DNA of 64,000 nt from positions 92,810-156,809 of the forward strand of contig DCKE01000005.1 of NCBI GenBank assembly GCA_002320285.1. Direction: 5' to 3'. Positions 9,470 through 18,860 of this stretch are shown here, piece by piece (position 1 is the stretch's first letter; every line of letters starts with the position of its first letter). The notes beneath the pieces were generated by a model. The model was not told where the DNA came from. It did not search any database and worked only from the letters and a program-made list of their open reading frames with translations. The position numbers and the translations under genes were made by a program. Source of the DNA: Flavobacteriaceae bacterium UBA1682 (GTDB lineage Bacteria > Bacteroidota > Bacteroidia > Flavobacteriales > Flavobacteriaceae).

Positions 9470-10450
9470 CTAAAAATCAGCGTCAAAGCTAATTTTCCCA
9501 TCATTGTCGTCTTTACTACTGATAACTCCTGCTTTCTGATATTCAGAAACGCGTTTTTCAAAGAAATTGGTTTTTCCTTGTAAAGAAATCATATCCATGA
9601 AATCAAATGGATTCGTGACATTATACTCTCTTTCACAACCCAATTCCACTAACAATCTGTCTGCAACAAATTCTAAGTACTGCGTCATCAACACCGCATT
9701 CATACCAATTAAACTCGCTGGTAAGGATTCTGTAATAAACTCTCTTTCAATATTTAATGCGTCTACCAAGATTTCTCTGATACGTGCCTTTGGAACCTTA
9801 TTAACCAAATGGTGGTTGTGTAAATGCACTGCAAAATCACAGTGAACCCCCTCGTCACGAGAAATCAACTCATTCGAAAAGGTCAATCCCGGCATTAGTC
9901 CTCTTTTCTTTAACCAGAAAATAGAGCAAAATGCACCCGAGAAGAAAATTCCTTCCACTGCAGCAAAAGCAATGAGTCGCTCTGCAAAAGAATCGGAGTC
10001 AATCCATTTCAAAGCCCAGTCTGCCTTTTTCTTAATCGCAGGAAAAACGTCTATCGCTCTAAAAAGATGGTCTTTTTCCTCTTCATTTTTAACATAAGTA
10101 TCAATCAACAATGAATACGTCTCACTGTGAATATTTTCCATCATGATTTGAAAACCATAGAAAAACTTAGCCTCTGGATATTGTACTTCATTGACAAAAT
10201 TCTCTGCCAAATTCTCATTGACAATACCGTCAGAAGCGGCAAAAAACGCTAAAATATGTTTGATAAAATAACGCTCGTCATCATTTAATTTGTTGTTCCA
10301 ATCGCTAAGGTCTTGATGTAAATCGATTTCTTCTGCAGTCCAAAAACTAGCCTCCATTTTCTTATACCACTCCCAAATATCATGGTGTTTGATTGGAAAA
10401 ATGACGAATCGGTTTTTATTCTCAGTTAAAATGGGTTCTTGAAAAGACAT
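9470..10450 (-). CDS. nrdB: Ribonucleoside-diphosphate reductase, beta (small) subunit
   Basis: Di-iron/tyrosyl-radical subunit of class Ia ribonucleotide reductase. Metal ligands and the radical Tyr are visible by comparison with E. coli R2: Asp in FFAASDGIVNEN, then MENIHSETYS giving Glu, His and the Tyr three residues after the His. A second Glu/His set follows in AAVEGIFFSGAF and RDEGVHCDFA. The C-terminus DGKISFDADF resembles the eukaryotic R2 tail that docks on R1. At 326 residues it is typical. It is the first gene of the nrdB-nrdA operon. No NrdR-box pair was recognised upstream. Confidence 0.97.
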   Translation of the reverse strand: MSFQEPILTENKNRFVIFPIKHHDIWEWYKKMEASFWTAEEIDLHQDLSDWNNKLNDDERYFIKHILAFFAASDGIVNENLAENFVNEVQYPEAKFFYGFQIMMENIHSETYSLLIDTYVKNEEEKDHLFRAIDVFPAIKKKADWALKWIDSDSFAERLIAFAAVEGIFFSGAFCSIFWLKKRGLMPGLTFSNELISRDEGVHCDFAVHLHNHHLVNKVPKARIREILVDALNIEREFITESLPASLIGMNAVLMTQYLEFVADRLLVELGCEREYNVTNPFDFMDMISLQGKTNFFEKRVSEYQKAGVISSKDDNDGKISFDADF

Positions 10451-10715
10451 ACTATATTGATTATGAAGATTAAATAACTTTCTAAATCGAAGAATCGATC
10501 TCTTACAAAGATTGTCATTTTTATTGTCAATCCGAAGTTTAAAATCCTAAAACTTATTCACAAAAAAGGCAAGTTGTTAACAATGTAAATAAAAGCCATT
10601 TTGAAACAAACAAAAACCTAAATAACTATAAAACAGCAATTTAAGTTTTACCGCTTTTAAGTATAAAAATCGAATAACCATAGTAAACACGGCTTGCCAA
10701 AGCATTTTTTTCCAT
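10451..10715. other. Gene-less region upstream of nrdB
   Basis: AT-rich leader region. On the minus strand a near-consensus promoter can be drawn: TTG at 10530-10528 and AATCTTTG at 10513-10506, with only a 14-base spacer and one mismatch to TAnnTTTG. Between it and nrdB lies a small inverted repeat ATCGA-AGAA-TCGAT (about 10477-10490). No open frame or RNA gene was seen. Confidence 0.4.
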
Positions 10716-10748
10716 AAAAAAAGACCTTCTTTTCAGAAGGTCTTTTTT
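10716..10748 (-). terminator. Terminator of odhB
   Basis: Stem AAAAAAGACCTTCT / AGAAGGTCTTTTTT around a 4-nt loop; flanking A and T runs allow action on both strands. It lies 20 bases past the odhB stop. Confidence 0.85.
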
Positions 10749-10767
10749 GTTATTTTGATATTGGAAA

Positions 10768-11988
10768 CTAAAGTTCTAAAGCTTTTTTAATATCGTTACC
10801 CATCAATAATTCAACTGGATTTTCCAACGCTTCTTTAACAGCCACCAAGAATCCAACTGACTCGCGTCCGTCGATTATTCTGTGGTCATAAGAAAGCGCC
10901 ACAAACATCATCGGGTGAATTTCAACTTTTCCGTTAACTGCAATTGGTCGCTCAATAATATTGTGCATACCTAAAATTCCAGATTGCGGTGGGTTGATGA
11001 TCGGTGTAGACAACATAGATCCAAATACACCTCCGTTAGAGATCGTAAAAGTACCACCTGTCATTTCATCTACCGTAATTTGTCCGTCACGAGCTCTGAT
11101 AGCCAAACGTTTGATTTCATTCTCAACACCTCTGAACGACAATAATTCCGCACTGCGCACTACAGGCACCATCAATCCCTTAGGACCGGATACAGCAACA
11201 GAGATATCGCAGAAATCAAAACTGATTTGCTCTTGCCCATCGATCATCGAGTTTACATCTGGATACAATTGAAGCGCACGAGTAACCGCTTTGGTGAAAA
11301 AGGACATATACCCCAATCCAACTCCGTGTTTCGCTTTAAAAGCATCTTTATATTCGTTTCTCAATTTGTTAACCGGTGTCAGGTTTACTTCGTTAAAAGT
11401 AGTCAACATCGCTGTAGTATTTTTAGCATGAACCAAACGCTCGGCTACTTTACGACGCAACATCGACATTTTTTTACGCTCTGTACCTCTAGCTCCACCT
11501 GTTGGTGTTCCCATTGAAGGCACTGCATTTACAGCATCTTCTTTAGTTATACGACCATCTTTACCCGTTCCTTGAATAGCCGTAGTATCGATGTTTTTTT
11601 CGTCTAATATTTTTTTAGCTGCCGGAGAAGCTGTACCTGATGCATACGTAGTTGCAGCTGCTGGAGCTTCTGCTTTTACAGCTGCTGTTGCTGGTTTGGA
11701 TTCTTCTGCTGGTTTTGACGCCTCTGGAGCTCCACCTTCTGGTTTAGCAGCACTAGTATCAATTAAACAAACTACTTGACCTACAGCCACAGCATCACCT
11801 TCTTCTGCCTTAAGGGTAATAATACCACTAGCTTCAGCTGGCAACTCCAAGGTTGCTTTGTCAGAATCAACCTCAGCAATAGCTTGGTCTTTTTCTACGT
11901 AATCACCATCTTTTACTAACCAAGTAGCGATTTCAACTTCTGTGATTGACTCCCCTGGCGAAGGAACTTTCATTTCTAAGATACTCAT
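10768..11988 (-). CDS. odhB: 2-oxoglutarate dehydrogenase E2, dihydrolipoyl succinyltransferase
   Basis: E2 core of the 2-oxoglutarate dehydrogenase complex (TCA cycle), which transfers the succinyl group from lipoyl to CoA. Order: N-terminal lipoyl domain with the modified Lys in VDSDKATLE (near residue 44), an Ala/Pro/Glu-rich linker (residues about 80-120), a peripheral-subunit-binding domain (ASPAAKKILDEKNID), then the catalytic domain with RRKVAERLVHAK and the active-site YDHRIIDGRE near the C-terminus. A length of 406 residues fits SucB. The gene lies 53 bases downstream of sucA on the same strand and ends at a strong terminator, so the two form one operon. Confidence 0.96.
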   Translation of the reverse strand: MSILEMKVPSPGESITEVEIATWLVKDGDYVEKDQAIAEVDSDKATLELPAEASGIITLKAEEGDAVAVGQVVCLIDTSAAKPEGGAPEASKPAEESKPATAAVKAEAPAAATTYASGTASPAAKKILDEKNIDTTAIQGTGKDGRITKEDAVNAVPSMGTPTGGARGTERKKMSMLRRKVAERLVHAKNTTAMLTTFNEVNLTPVNKLRNEYKDAFKAKHGVGLGYMSFFTKAVTRALQLYPDVNSMIDGQEQISFDFCDISVAVSGPKGLMVPVVRSAELLSFRGVENEIKRLAIRARDGQITVDEMTGGTFTISNGGVFGSMLSTPIINPPQSGILGMHNIIERPIAVNGKVEIHPMMFVALSYDHRIIDGRESVGFLVAVKEALENPVELLMGNDIKKALEL

Positions 11989-12041
11989 CAGTATATTCTT
12001 TTAGATATTGTTATTTATGTAAAAATACGAAATTATTATTA

Positions 12042-14798
12042 TTATAAGTTTTTATCAAAAACTTTAGCGATAGCATAGGCATAACGTTTTTTAGAACGCG
12101 TTGAACTACCCGAGGCCGGCGCACTATACGCCTTAGTAGCAGCCAAACGCAAAGGAACTTCATGGAAATTCATCAACATAAAACTATAAGCCCCCATATT
12201 TCTCGGCTCTTCCTGCGCCCAAACATAGTCGTTTACATTAGGATATTTAGCAATCACCGCTTTCATTTTATCAATTGGAAGTGGAAACAATTGCTCAATT
12301 CTCACCAAAGCCACATCATTTCTACCCAACTTCTCTCTTTCTGCCAATAAATCATAATAGAATTTACCCGTACAGAAAACCAACGAAGTTACCTCTGTTG
12401 CCGTTACGATTTGATCATCGATCACCTCTTCAAAACTACCTTCAGTAAAATCACTAATAGACGATACAGCCAAAGGATGTCTCAACAAACTTTTTGGAGT
12501 AAACACGATTAACGGTTTTCTAAAATTAGCCACCATTTGTCTTCTCAACAAGTGAAAGAAGTTAGCTGGCGTTGTACAGTCCGCAACATACATATTGTCT
12601 TCTGCACATAACTGCAAATAACGTTCCATACGCGCTGATGAATGTTCCGCTCCCTGATTTTCATAACCGTGAGGCAACAACATCACCAATCCGTTTTGCG
12701 TATTCCACTTCGCCTCTGCCGCAGAAATATATTGATCCAACATGATTTGAGCACCATTGGAGAAATCCCCAAACTGCGCTTCCCAAATTGTCAATGTTTT
12801 TGGATTCGTCAAGGCATATCCATATTCATAACCCACTACCGCATATTCCGATAGCAAAGAATTATAGATGCTAAATTGCCCTTTTTTATCTTTTAATTTA
12901 TCCAACAAGATAATTGATTCTTCCGTATCTTCTGTTTTAATAACAGCATGACGGTGAGAAAACGTCCCTCTTTCGACATCCTGTCCAGAGATTCTCACTC
13001 CAAAACCTTCTGTCAATAAAGAACCGTAGGCCAACATCTCTCCCATAGCCCAGTCTAATTTATCAGACTCAAAGAACATGGTTTTACGATCGTTGATCAA
13101 TTTCTTAATCTTGCTTATGAATTTTTTATCCGTTGGAAGCTCAGTCACCACTGAAGCGATATCCGTCAATACAGCTTTAGACACCTTAGTATCATAAGTC
13201 AACAACATCTTCTCTTCACTCGCTTTTTCATAGCCCTTCCACTCTTCTTCCATGAAAGTTTTAATCTCCGCGAATTCGTGTTTACGGGATTCTTCTAAAG
13301 ACGACTCTAAAGCATCTTTGTATTTTTGTTCTAAAGCAGACACATAGTCATTATCAATAACCTTGTCTTCCAACAATCTTCCGCTATAGATATTTCTTGA
13401 ATTCGGGTGTTTTGAAATCAATTTATACAATAAAGGTTGTGTAAATTTAGGTTCATCACCTTCATTATGTCCGTATTTTCTGTATCCCACCAAGTCGATA
13501 AAGATATCTGTACCAAACTCCATACGATAATCCAAAGCAAACAACATAGCTCTTACTGCCGCCTCCGTATCATCTGCATTAACATGCAATACCGGTGCAT
13601 TAGTAACTTTAGCCACATCTGTTGAATAGATCGAAGATCTACCGTCTGTAAAGTTTGTAGTAAACCCAACTTGATTGTTTAAAATCAAATGGATAGTACC
13701 ACCTGTTTTATATCCTCTTAGCTTAGCCATTTGGATAATCTCATATACAATACCTTGTCCTGCAACCGCAGCATCACCATGCAAAGCAATCGGCAATACT
13801 TTAGAAGGATCATTAGCATATAAACGGTCTTGTTTTGCACGTGCAATACCTTCGATAACCGCTCCTACCGTTTCTAAATGCGACGGGTTTGGAGCCAAGT
13901 TTAAATGAATTTCATTACCGGATTTGGTTTGTCTCATTGAGCTCAATCCCAAATGGTATTTCACATCACCGTCAAATCCCTCTACCTCATTATAATCTTT
14001 CCCATCAAATTCAGAGAAAATTTCCCCTGCCGGTTTTTTAAAGACATTGGCTAAAACATTTAAACGCCCCCTGTGTGACATTCCCATAACCAATTCTTCA
14101 ACACCTCTAGCAGCAGCAGCCTCGATCAACATATCCAAAGCTGGAATAGCCGCTTCAAGACCTTCTAATGAGAAACGCTTTTGTCCTACATATTTTGTAT
14201 TTAAAAAGTTCTCAAAAGAAACCGCTTCAATTAGTTTTCCTAGAATTTCTTTTTTCTGATTGGCATCAAAAACGGCTTCTGGTGCTTCAAAGTGATTTTG
14301 AATCCACTGAATTTCCTTTTCATTAATAATGTATTTAAACTCCAAACCAAGTGTATGACAATATACTTGCTCTAGATGTTTAATGATTTCAGACAAAGTT
14401 GAAACAGGCAGTTGAACCGATTTTGCCGCTTCAAACTTGATATTCAAATCAGCAGTAGTTAAACCAAAATTCTGTATACTCAAATCTGGAGCTTCAACAT
14501 TCCTATCGCGCAACGGATTGGTCTTGGTCAGCAAATGACCATAGGTTCTGTATTGATCGATAAGTTTTAAAACTGCAAACTCTTTCTGAAATTGCTCTAA
14601 CTGTTTGGTGTCACCCGAATCAGTATAAGCTTTTGATAACTGTTCTACCGGGCCATCACTATATTCATTTGCAAAATCGAAACCTTGAAAAAAGCTCCTC
14701 CAACTAGGCTCAATGCTGTCGGGATTTTGTAAATACTCATCATATAACTCTGCAAAGAATGCTGTATGTGCCGCGTTTAAAAAGGAATACCTGTCCAT
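12042..14798 (-). CDS. sucA: 2-oxoglutarate dehydrogenase E1 component
   Basis: Thiamine-diphosphate-dependent decarboxylase of the 2-oxoglutarate dehydrogenase complex. Visible marks are the N-terminal E2-binding segment (MDRYSFLNAAHTAFFAELYDEYLQ) shortened here, then MGMSHRGRLNVLANV, HLGLSSMR, the ThDP motif HGDAAVAGQG to NNQVGFTT, GHNEGDEPKFTQP, and the transketolase-like C-terminus with LLPHGYENQGAEHSSAR. The frame stays open 16 codons upstream, but the Met at 14798 begins the conserved N-terminus and a -7 element (14843-14836) lies inside the longer version, so the shorter 918-residue form was chosen. It is the first gene of sucA-odhB. Confidence 0.95.
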   Translation of the reverse strand: MDRYSFLNAAHTAFFAELYDEYLQNPDSIEPSWRSFFQGFDFANEYSDGPVEQLSKAYTDSGDTKQLEQFQKEFAVLKLIDQYRTYGHLLTKTNPLRDRNVEAPDLSIQNFGLTTADLNIKFEAAKSVQLPVSTLSEIIKHLEQVYCHTLGLEFKYIINEKEIQWIQNHFEAPEAVFDANQKKEILGKLIEAVSFENFLNTKYVGQKRFSLEGLEAAIPALDMLIEAAAARGVEELVMGMSHRGRLNVLANVFKKPAGEIFSEFDGKDYNEVEGFDGDVKYHLGLSSMRQTKSGNEIHLNLAPNPSHLETVGAVIEGIARAKQDRLYANDPSKVLPIALHGDAAVAGQGIVYEIIQMAKLRGYKTGGTIHLILNNQVGFTTNFTDGRSSIYSTDVAKVTNAPVLHVNADDTEAAVRAMLFALDYRMEFGTDIFIDLVGYRKYGHNEGDEPKFTQPLLYKLISKHPNSRNIYSGRLLEDKVIDNDYVSALEQKYKDALESSLEESRKHEFAEIKTFMEEEWKGYEKASEEKMLLTYDTKVSKAVLTDIASVVTELPTDKKFISKIKKLINDRKTMFFESDKLDWAMGEMLAYGSLLTEGFGVRISGQDVERGTFSHRHAVIKTEDTEESIILLDKLKDKKGQFSIYNSLLSEYAVVGYEYGYALTNPKTLTIWEAQFGDFSNGAQIMLDQYISAAEAKWNTQNGLVMLLPHGYENQGAEHSSARMERYLQLCAEDNMYVADCTTPANFFHLLRRQMVANFRKPLIVFTPKSLLRHPLAVSSISDFTEGSFEEVIDDQIVTATEVTSLVFCTGKFYYDLLAEREKLGRNDVALVRIEQLFPLPIDKMKAVIAKYPNVNDYVWAQEEPRNMGAYSFMLMNFHEVPLRLAATKAYSAPASGSSTRSKKRYAYAIAKVFDKNL

Positions 14799-14835
14799 AA
14801 TTTTGTCTAAAGACCTTTGGTTAAAATAATTTACA

Positions 14836-14843
14836 CAAAAATA
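14836..14843 (-). promoter_or_regulatory. Candidate -7 element of the sucA-odhB operon
   Basis: The minus strand reads TATTTTTG, matching TAnnTTTG, 38 bases before the chosen sucA start. It would place the transcript start inside the longer open frame, supporting the shorter sucA start. A plus-strand copy (TATTTTTG, 14868-14875, with TTTG at 14850) may serve the divergent gene. Confidence 0.45.
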
Positions 14844-14910
14844 CAATACTTTGTAATAAATCTCTAATATTTTTGTTACTTTTATCTCACAAATATTTTA
14901 TAAAACTAAG

Positions 14911-15456
14911 ATGGAAAGAATTAACATTACTTATTTAACACGTTTTTTGTTTATTCCGTTTTTTTTCCTAGTATGCAATTCTATAATCGCACAAGATTTA
15001 AACAATATTAATAAAAAGAGTGATTTTTTTAAACATGTGAAATTCGGGGGAGCTTTCGGTCTTGGTATCAGTAATAATTACACCGATATCCTATTAGCAC
15101 CAAGTGCTATCTATGAGTTTAACTCCACTTTTGCGATGGGAGTAGCTCTACAAGGGAGTTATATACAAAGCAAAGATTTCTATAAATCGTGGATTTACGG
15201 ACCAACTTTAATTGCTTTAGTCAATCCTATCGACCAGATACAGCTATCTATGGAGCTCGAACAATTGCGAGTTAACAACACATATACCTATACCAGACCT
15301 AATTATACTGATGATTTTTGGAATACCGCGTTGTTTTTAGGAGCAGGTTATCGCTCACAAAACGTAGCTGCAGGACTAAAGTATAACGTGCTCTATAAAA
15401 AGAAGGACAACGTTTACAATACCGGTCTTATGCCTTTTATTAGAGTTTATTTCTAA
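14911..15456 (+). CDS. Putative outer-membrane beta-barrel protein
   Basis: Hypothetical envelope protein of 181 residues. It starts with a signal peptide (hydrophobic FLFIPFFFLVCNSIIAQ, cleavage likely after the Ala-Gln region). Alternating hydrophobic/aromatic strands with Gly and Tyr follow, ending in LMPFIRVYF with a terminal aromatic residue as in outer-membrane barrels. The segment GGAFGLGISNNYTDILLAPS resembles small 8-strand barrel proteins of Bacteroidota. It is divergent from sucA, and its last 17 bases overlap, tail to tail, the 3' end of the next minus-strand gene. The function is unknown. Confidence 0.7.
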   Translation: MERINITYLTRFLFIPFFFLVCNSIIAQDLNNINKKSDFFKHVKFGGAFGLGISNNYTDILLAPSAIYEFNSTFAMGVALQGSYIQSKDFYKSWIYGPTLIALVNPIDQIQLSMELEQLRVNNTYTYTRPNYTDDFWNTALFLGAGYRSQNVAAGLKYNVLYKKKDNVYNTGLMPFIRVYF

Positions 15457-15787
15457 AACACACCTTTTGCCATTCTCTCTTTAGAATTATAAAGGTCAAT
15501 TCCAACAGATACTCTTCCAGATTAAGCCCCCGAAGCTGCAATTCATCAATAGCAGCTTCAGAAACATCTATCCTATATAATAAGCTGGAAAATTTAGAAG
15601 CATCGGTTTCCACCAATCGAAGCAGTTGTCTTTGCAATTCAACAACCAAGTCTTCAGCACTACCAATATTTAGAAATACTTCTAATTGCACAGCCATTTG
15701 AAAATCTTTCTGCAATTGCGCGACCAATTGAACAAATAAGGCCTCATTTGCCACGTTTTTCTGTAAGTACTTTACTGCTTCTAACAT
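15440..15787 (-). CDS. Hypothetical protein downstream of polyprenyl synthetase
   Basis: Not recognised by name. A 115-residue, all-helical, soluble acidic/leucine-rich protein with heptad-like spacing (LQKDFQMAVQLEVFLNIG, LVVELQRQLLRLVE). It begins only 3 bases after the polyprenyl synthetase stop codon, so it is certainly co-transcribed and probably translationally linked. The proximity suggests, but does not show, a link to isoprenoid metabolism. Its tail overlaps the opposing barrel-protein gene. Confidence 0.65.
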   Translation of the reverse strand: MLEAVKYLQKNVANEALFVQLVAQLQKDFQMAVQLEVFLNIGSAEDLVVELQRQLLRLVETDASKFSSLLYRIDVSEAAIDELQLRGLNLEEYLLELTFIILKREWQKVCFRNKL

Positions 15788-15790
15788 AAC

Positions 15791-16765
15791 TTAAACTTGA
15801 CGTCCCATCAGATTTTTGCTAAACTGACGCAAAACTTCTTTTTTATCTTCTTCAATATCCATTAAGTCTAAAATACGCAATGCTTTTTGAGTGTAACTTT
15901 CAATCAAATCCTTAGAATCTGCTACTGACCCAGTAGAAACAAATAAGGCTTTAACCGAAGCTATTTTTCTTTCTTCATCTTCAGCCTCCGTGGTAAAAGC
16001 ATCGATCAACTGCTTTTTCTCAACCTCCGAAGCGCGTTGTACGGCACGAAGATATAAATAGGTCTTTTTATTCTCCAAAATATCCCCACCGATGCGTTTC
16101 CCGAAGGATTCTACATCTCCAAAGGCATCTAAATAATCATCTTGTAATTGGAAAGCGATACCTAAATTTAATCCAAAATCGTAAATCAGATTCGCATTCT
16201 CCTCAGAAGCACGAGCCACTATAGCACCCATCTTCAAAGCAGCTCCAACTAAAACCGCGGTTTTATACTCAATCATTTTGAGGTAACCCGAAATTTCTAC
16301 ATCGTGACGATCTTCAAAATTAACATCCCATTGCTGCCCTTCACAAACTTCAATAGCCGTTTTACTAAACAATTTTGCCAATTCCTTAAACACCACCGGC
16401 TCATAGTTTTCAAAATATTGATAAGCCAAAATCAACATGGCATCACCGGATAAAATTCCGGTATTGACATCCCACTTTTTATGTACAGTCTGATGTCCTC
16501 TTCTCAAGTTCGCCTGATCCATAATATCATCATGAATCAACGAAAAATTATGAAAAAGCTCAATAGCCGTTGCTGCCGCTAAAGCCTCTTTTGCTGTTGA
16601 ACCAAAAATTTCAGCAGCCATTAAGGTCAAAACTGGCCTGATTTGTTTTCCTCCTAAAGATAAAATATATGTGATTGGAGCGTACAATTCTATGGGTTTA
16701 CCCGTTAAATCAATAGCATCTATATGTTGTGCAATTTGATTCTTATAATCGATTATGGATTGCAT
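15791..16765 (-). CDS. Polyprenyl diphosphate synthase (trans-isoprenyl transferase)
   Basis: Condenses isopentenyl diphosphate with allylic diphosphates to make long prenyl chains for menaquinone or similar lipids. The first Asp-rich motif HDDIMD with following LRRG and the second motif QDDYLDAFGD are both intact, along with GGKQIRPVLTLMAAE near residue 35. A length of 324 residues fits IspA/IspB-like enzymes. The residues before the first Asp motif (FHNFSLIHDDIMD) are not small enough or clear enough to assign chain length by eye. First gene of a two-gene unit. Its promoter faces that of the TetR-RND operon across a symmetric region. Confidence 0.93.
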   Translation of the reverse strand: MQSIIDYKNQIAQHIDAIDLTGKPIELYAPITYILSLGGKQIRPVLTLMAAEIFGSTAKEALAAATAIELFHNFSLIHDDIMDQANLRRGHQTVHKKWDVNTGILSGDAMLILAYQYFENYEPVVFKELAKLFSKTAIEVCEGQQWDVNFEDRHDVEISGYLKMIEYKTAVLVGAALKMGAIVARASEENANLIYDFGLNLGIAFQLQDDYLDAFGDVESFGKRIGGDILENKKTYLYLRAVQRASEVEKKQLIDAFTTEAEDEERKIASVKALFVSTGSVADSKDLIESYTQKALRILDLMDIEEDKKEVLRQFSKNLMGRQV

Positions 16766-16816
16766 TTATTAAAATTTTTTGTAAAAGTAACCGTTTTTTT
16801 TTACTCCGCCTAACGA

Positions 16817-16824
16817 CAAAGATA
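16817..16824 (-). promoter_or_regulatory. Candidate -7 element of the polyprenyl synthetase unit
   Basis: The minus strand reads TATCTTTG. It is the left arm of an 11-bp inverted repeat shared with the divergent tetR promoter. Confidence 0.55.
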
Positions 16825-16879
16825 TGTTAAATTTATTTAAAAACTATGGAAACTATATTCGTTTTTAAAGTTTCCGACA

Positions 16880-16887
16880 TATCTTTG
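16880..16887 (+). promoter_or_regulatory. Candidate -7 element of the tetR-RND operon
   Basis: TATCTTTG, matching TAnnTTTG, ends 18 bases before the chosen tetR start at 16906. Its position inside the longer open frame argues that this shorter start is right. No good -33 TTG is visible. Confidence 0.55.
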
Positions 16888-16905
16888 CGCCAAATAAAAA
16901 AGCCA

Positions 16906-17517
16906 ATGAAAGAGGAAATTTTAGATAGAGCCATGAATATGTTTTTAAATCTTGGATTTAAAAATGTTACCATGGACGATATCGCTAACGAGATGGGTAT
17001 ATCCAAAAAAACAATTTATCAATATTATACATCAAAGCCGGATTTAATCAAGGCGACTATCGATTACTTCAACGACAAAATCAATGAAAAAATCTGCGCG
17101 GTTAGTCAATTGAATTTAAATCCAATAGACGAATTATTTGTTGCTCATAGTAAAATTGACGAAATGTTTCACATCAAAAACTCCTCGCCTTTATTACAAC
17201 TCATCAAATATTATCCAAAAATAGCTGCCGATATCAAAACGCGTCAATTGGAACGTTTCGAACATCTGATCACCCGCAATTTACAAAAGGGAATTGCCAC
17301 AGGGCTCTTTAGAGAAAATATCAACATCCACTTCACCTCCCGTTTATTTTTTGGCGGATGTGTGTCCTTGGACGACGAAGAGGTTTTTCCACGCGAAACC
17401 TTCTCTTATGATCGCATACAAAAAATGCATTTAGAATATCATATACGCAGCATTGCAACCCAAAAAGGAATTGAAATATTAGAAACAATCATTGAAAATC
17501 ACTCCCCAAATGAATAA
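16906..17517 (+). CDS. TetR/AcrR-family transcriptional regulator
   Basis: One-component repressor, probably of the efflux operon it heads. The N-terminal HTH is typical: KEEILDRAMNMFLNLGFKN, then MDDIANEMGISKKTIYQYY with the recognition helix near residues 30-45. The C-terminal two-thirds is helical and would hold the ligand pocket and dimer face. The frame is open 20 codons further upstream, but the conserved TetR start is the Met at 16906 and the promoter lies within the extension, giving 203 residues. Its last codons overlap the TolC gene start by 8 bases, so regulator and pump components are co-translated and probably autoregulated. Confidence 0.9.
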   Translation: MKEEILDRAMNMFLNLGFKNVTMDDIANEMGISKKTIYQYYTSKPDLIKATIDYFNDKINEKICAVSQLNLNPIDELFVAHSKIDEMFHIKNSSPLLQLIKYYPKIAADIKTRQLERFEHLITRNLQKGIATGLFRENINIHFTSRLFFGGCVSLDDEEVFPRETFSYDRIQKMHLEYHIRSIATQKGIEILETIIENHSPNE

Positions 17518-18847
17518 TTACAAACTGACCTTATCGTTCCTATTATTTGGAATTATGGTCCAAGCTCAAGAGCTCAAGCTGACTCTTAAGGAAGCGATTA
17601 ATTTTGCTTTAGAAAACAAAGCCGACGCTAAAAAGGCCAAGTTGGACATTGAGAACAGCAACTATCAAATTCAGGAAGTCCGCGCCTTAGCACTACCCAA
17701 CATTAGTGTAGAAGCCGGTCTAAACAACAGTCCATTGTTGCAGCAAAGCGCTTTACCAGGAGAGTTTTTTGGACAACCTGGAGAAACGGTATTGGTACCT
17801 TTCGGTCAAAAATGGAACAGCAGTGCTTCTGCGACTCTGACACAAACCATTTTTAATCAATCGGTTTTCACCGGTTTAAAAGCGGCCAAAACAACTCGGG
17901 AATTTTATATTATCAATAGAGAATTGACCGAAGAACAATTGATTGAAAAAGTAGCCAACAGCTACTATCAAATCTACCAGTCCAAAGAGATGTTGAAGAC
18001 CATCACGAGTAACCTCAACAGCACAGAACGCATCAAGGGCATTATTGAGGGACTATACAATAACGGTTTGGCAACAAAAATTGACCTGGATCGAACTAAA
18101 GTGAGTCTGAGCAACATCAAATCAAAGAGACAACAGAGCATCAATGCAATCCAATTACAAGAAAATTCTTTGAAATTTCTGATCGGAATGGATTTGAATA
18201 CGCAAATCAGTTTCCCTGAAGATACTTTTGAAATCACAGGTGACGCCTTGTCAAGCGAGATCAATATCGATGAGAGAACAGAACTCCAATTACTTAGAAA
18301 GCAAGAGGAATTATTGACCTATAAAAAGAAATCCATCGTTGCTGAATACTATCCATCATTAGCTCTTTTTGGCAATTTCGCCTATCAGGGTCTTGGAAAT
18401 GAGTTGCCTTGGTTCAAAAAACCGAGCGATGGGGTATTCTGGACTAGCTATGCGACTGTTGGGCTAACGTTAAAAGTTCCAATTTTCAGTGGGTTTGCAA
18501 CGCGTTCAAAAGTACGTCAAGCAGAAATTGATCTTAAGAAAACCGCTTTGGATATTGCAGATACCCGTGAAGCCATGGATTTGTCGCATAAAAATGCTGT
18601 AACACAGATTCAAAACTCTTTGATCACGATCAGCTCACAGAAAGAAAACGTCGATTTAGCTAAGGATGTACAAGAAAACATACATAACAATTATAAAAAT
18701 GGTTTGGCGACACTGACGGATTTACTCGACGCAGAAAATGCGTTTACCGAGGCTGAAAACAACTATACCAATGCCTTATTAGAATACAAGTTAGCAGAAA
18801 TCGAATTAATTAAAGCTCAAGGAGCATTAAAATCTTTAACCAAATAA
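17510..18847 (+). CDS. TolC-family outer-membrane efflux protein
   Basis: Outer-membrane channel of a tripartite efflux pump. A signal peptide (LTLSFLLFGIMVQAQ) is followed by two repeats of the outer-membrane-efflux fold: LTLKEAINFALENKADAKKAKLDIE at the first helix pair, and the second half beginning near RTELQLLRKQEELLTYKKK. The C-terminal repeat ends NNYKNGLATLTDLLDAENAFTEAENNYTNALLEYKLAEIEL, shown here only by position and typical of TolC. The start at 17510 overlaps the tetR stop. The extra six codons upstream are not needed for the signal peptide. 445 residues. Confidence 0.92.
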   Translation: MNNYKLTLSFLLFGIMVQAQELKLTLKEAINFALENKADAKKAKLDIENSNYQIQEVRALALPNISVEAGLNNSPLLQQSALPGEFFGQPGETVLVPFGQKWNSSASATLTQTIFNQSVFTGLKAAKTTREFYIINRELTEEQLIEKVANSYYQIYQSKEMLKTITSNLNSTERIKGIIEGLYNNGLATKIDLDRTKVSLSNIKSKRQQSINAIQLQENSLKFLIGMDLNTQISFPEDTFEITGDALSSEINIDERTELQLLRKQEELLTYKKKSIVAEYYPSLALFGNFAYQGLGNELPWFKKPSDGVFWTSYATVGLTLKVPIFSGFATRSKVRQAEIDLKKTALDIADTREAMDLSHKNAVTQIQNSLITISSQKENVDLAKDVQENIHNNYKNGLATLTDLLDAENAFTEAENNYTNALLEYKLAEIELIKAQGALKSLTK

Positions 18848-18860
18848 TTAAGCCTCCCAA

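Larger units (their letters stand above)
16817..16887. repeat. 11-bp perfect inverted repeat spanning divergent promoters
   Basis: CAAAGATATGT (16817-16827) and its exact complement ACATATCTTTG (16877-16887) enclose 49 bases. Each arm contains the -7 octamer of the promoter it serves. It could be an operator for the adjacent TetR regulator or simply two identical promoters. Confidence 0.6.

Noticed and set aside
14799..14846. 16-codon extension of SucA
   Set aside because: The conserved E1 N-terminus starts at the inner Met, and a promoter element lies within the extension.
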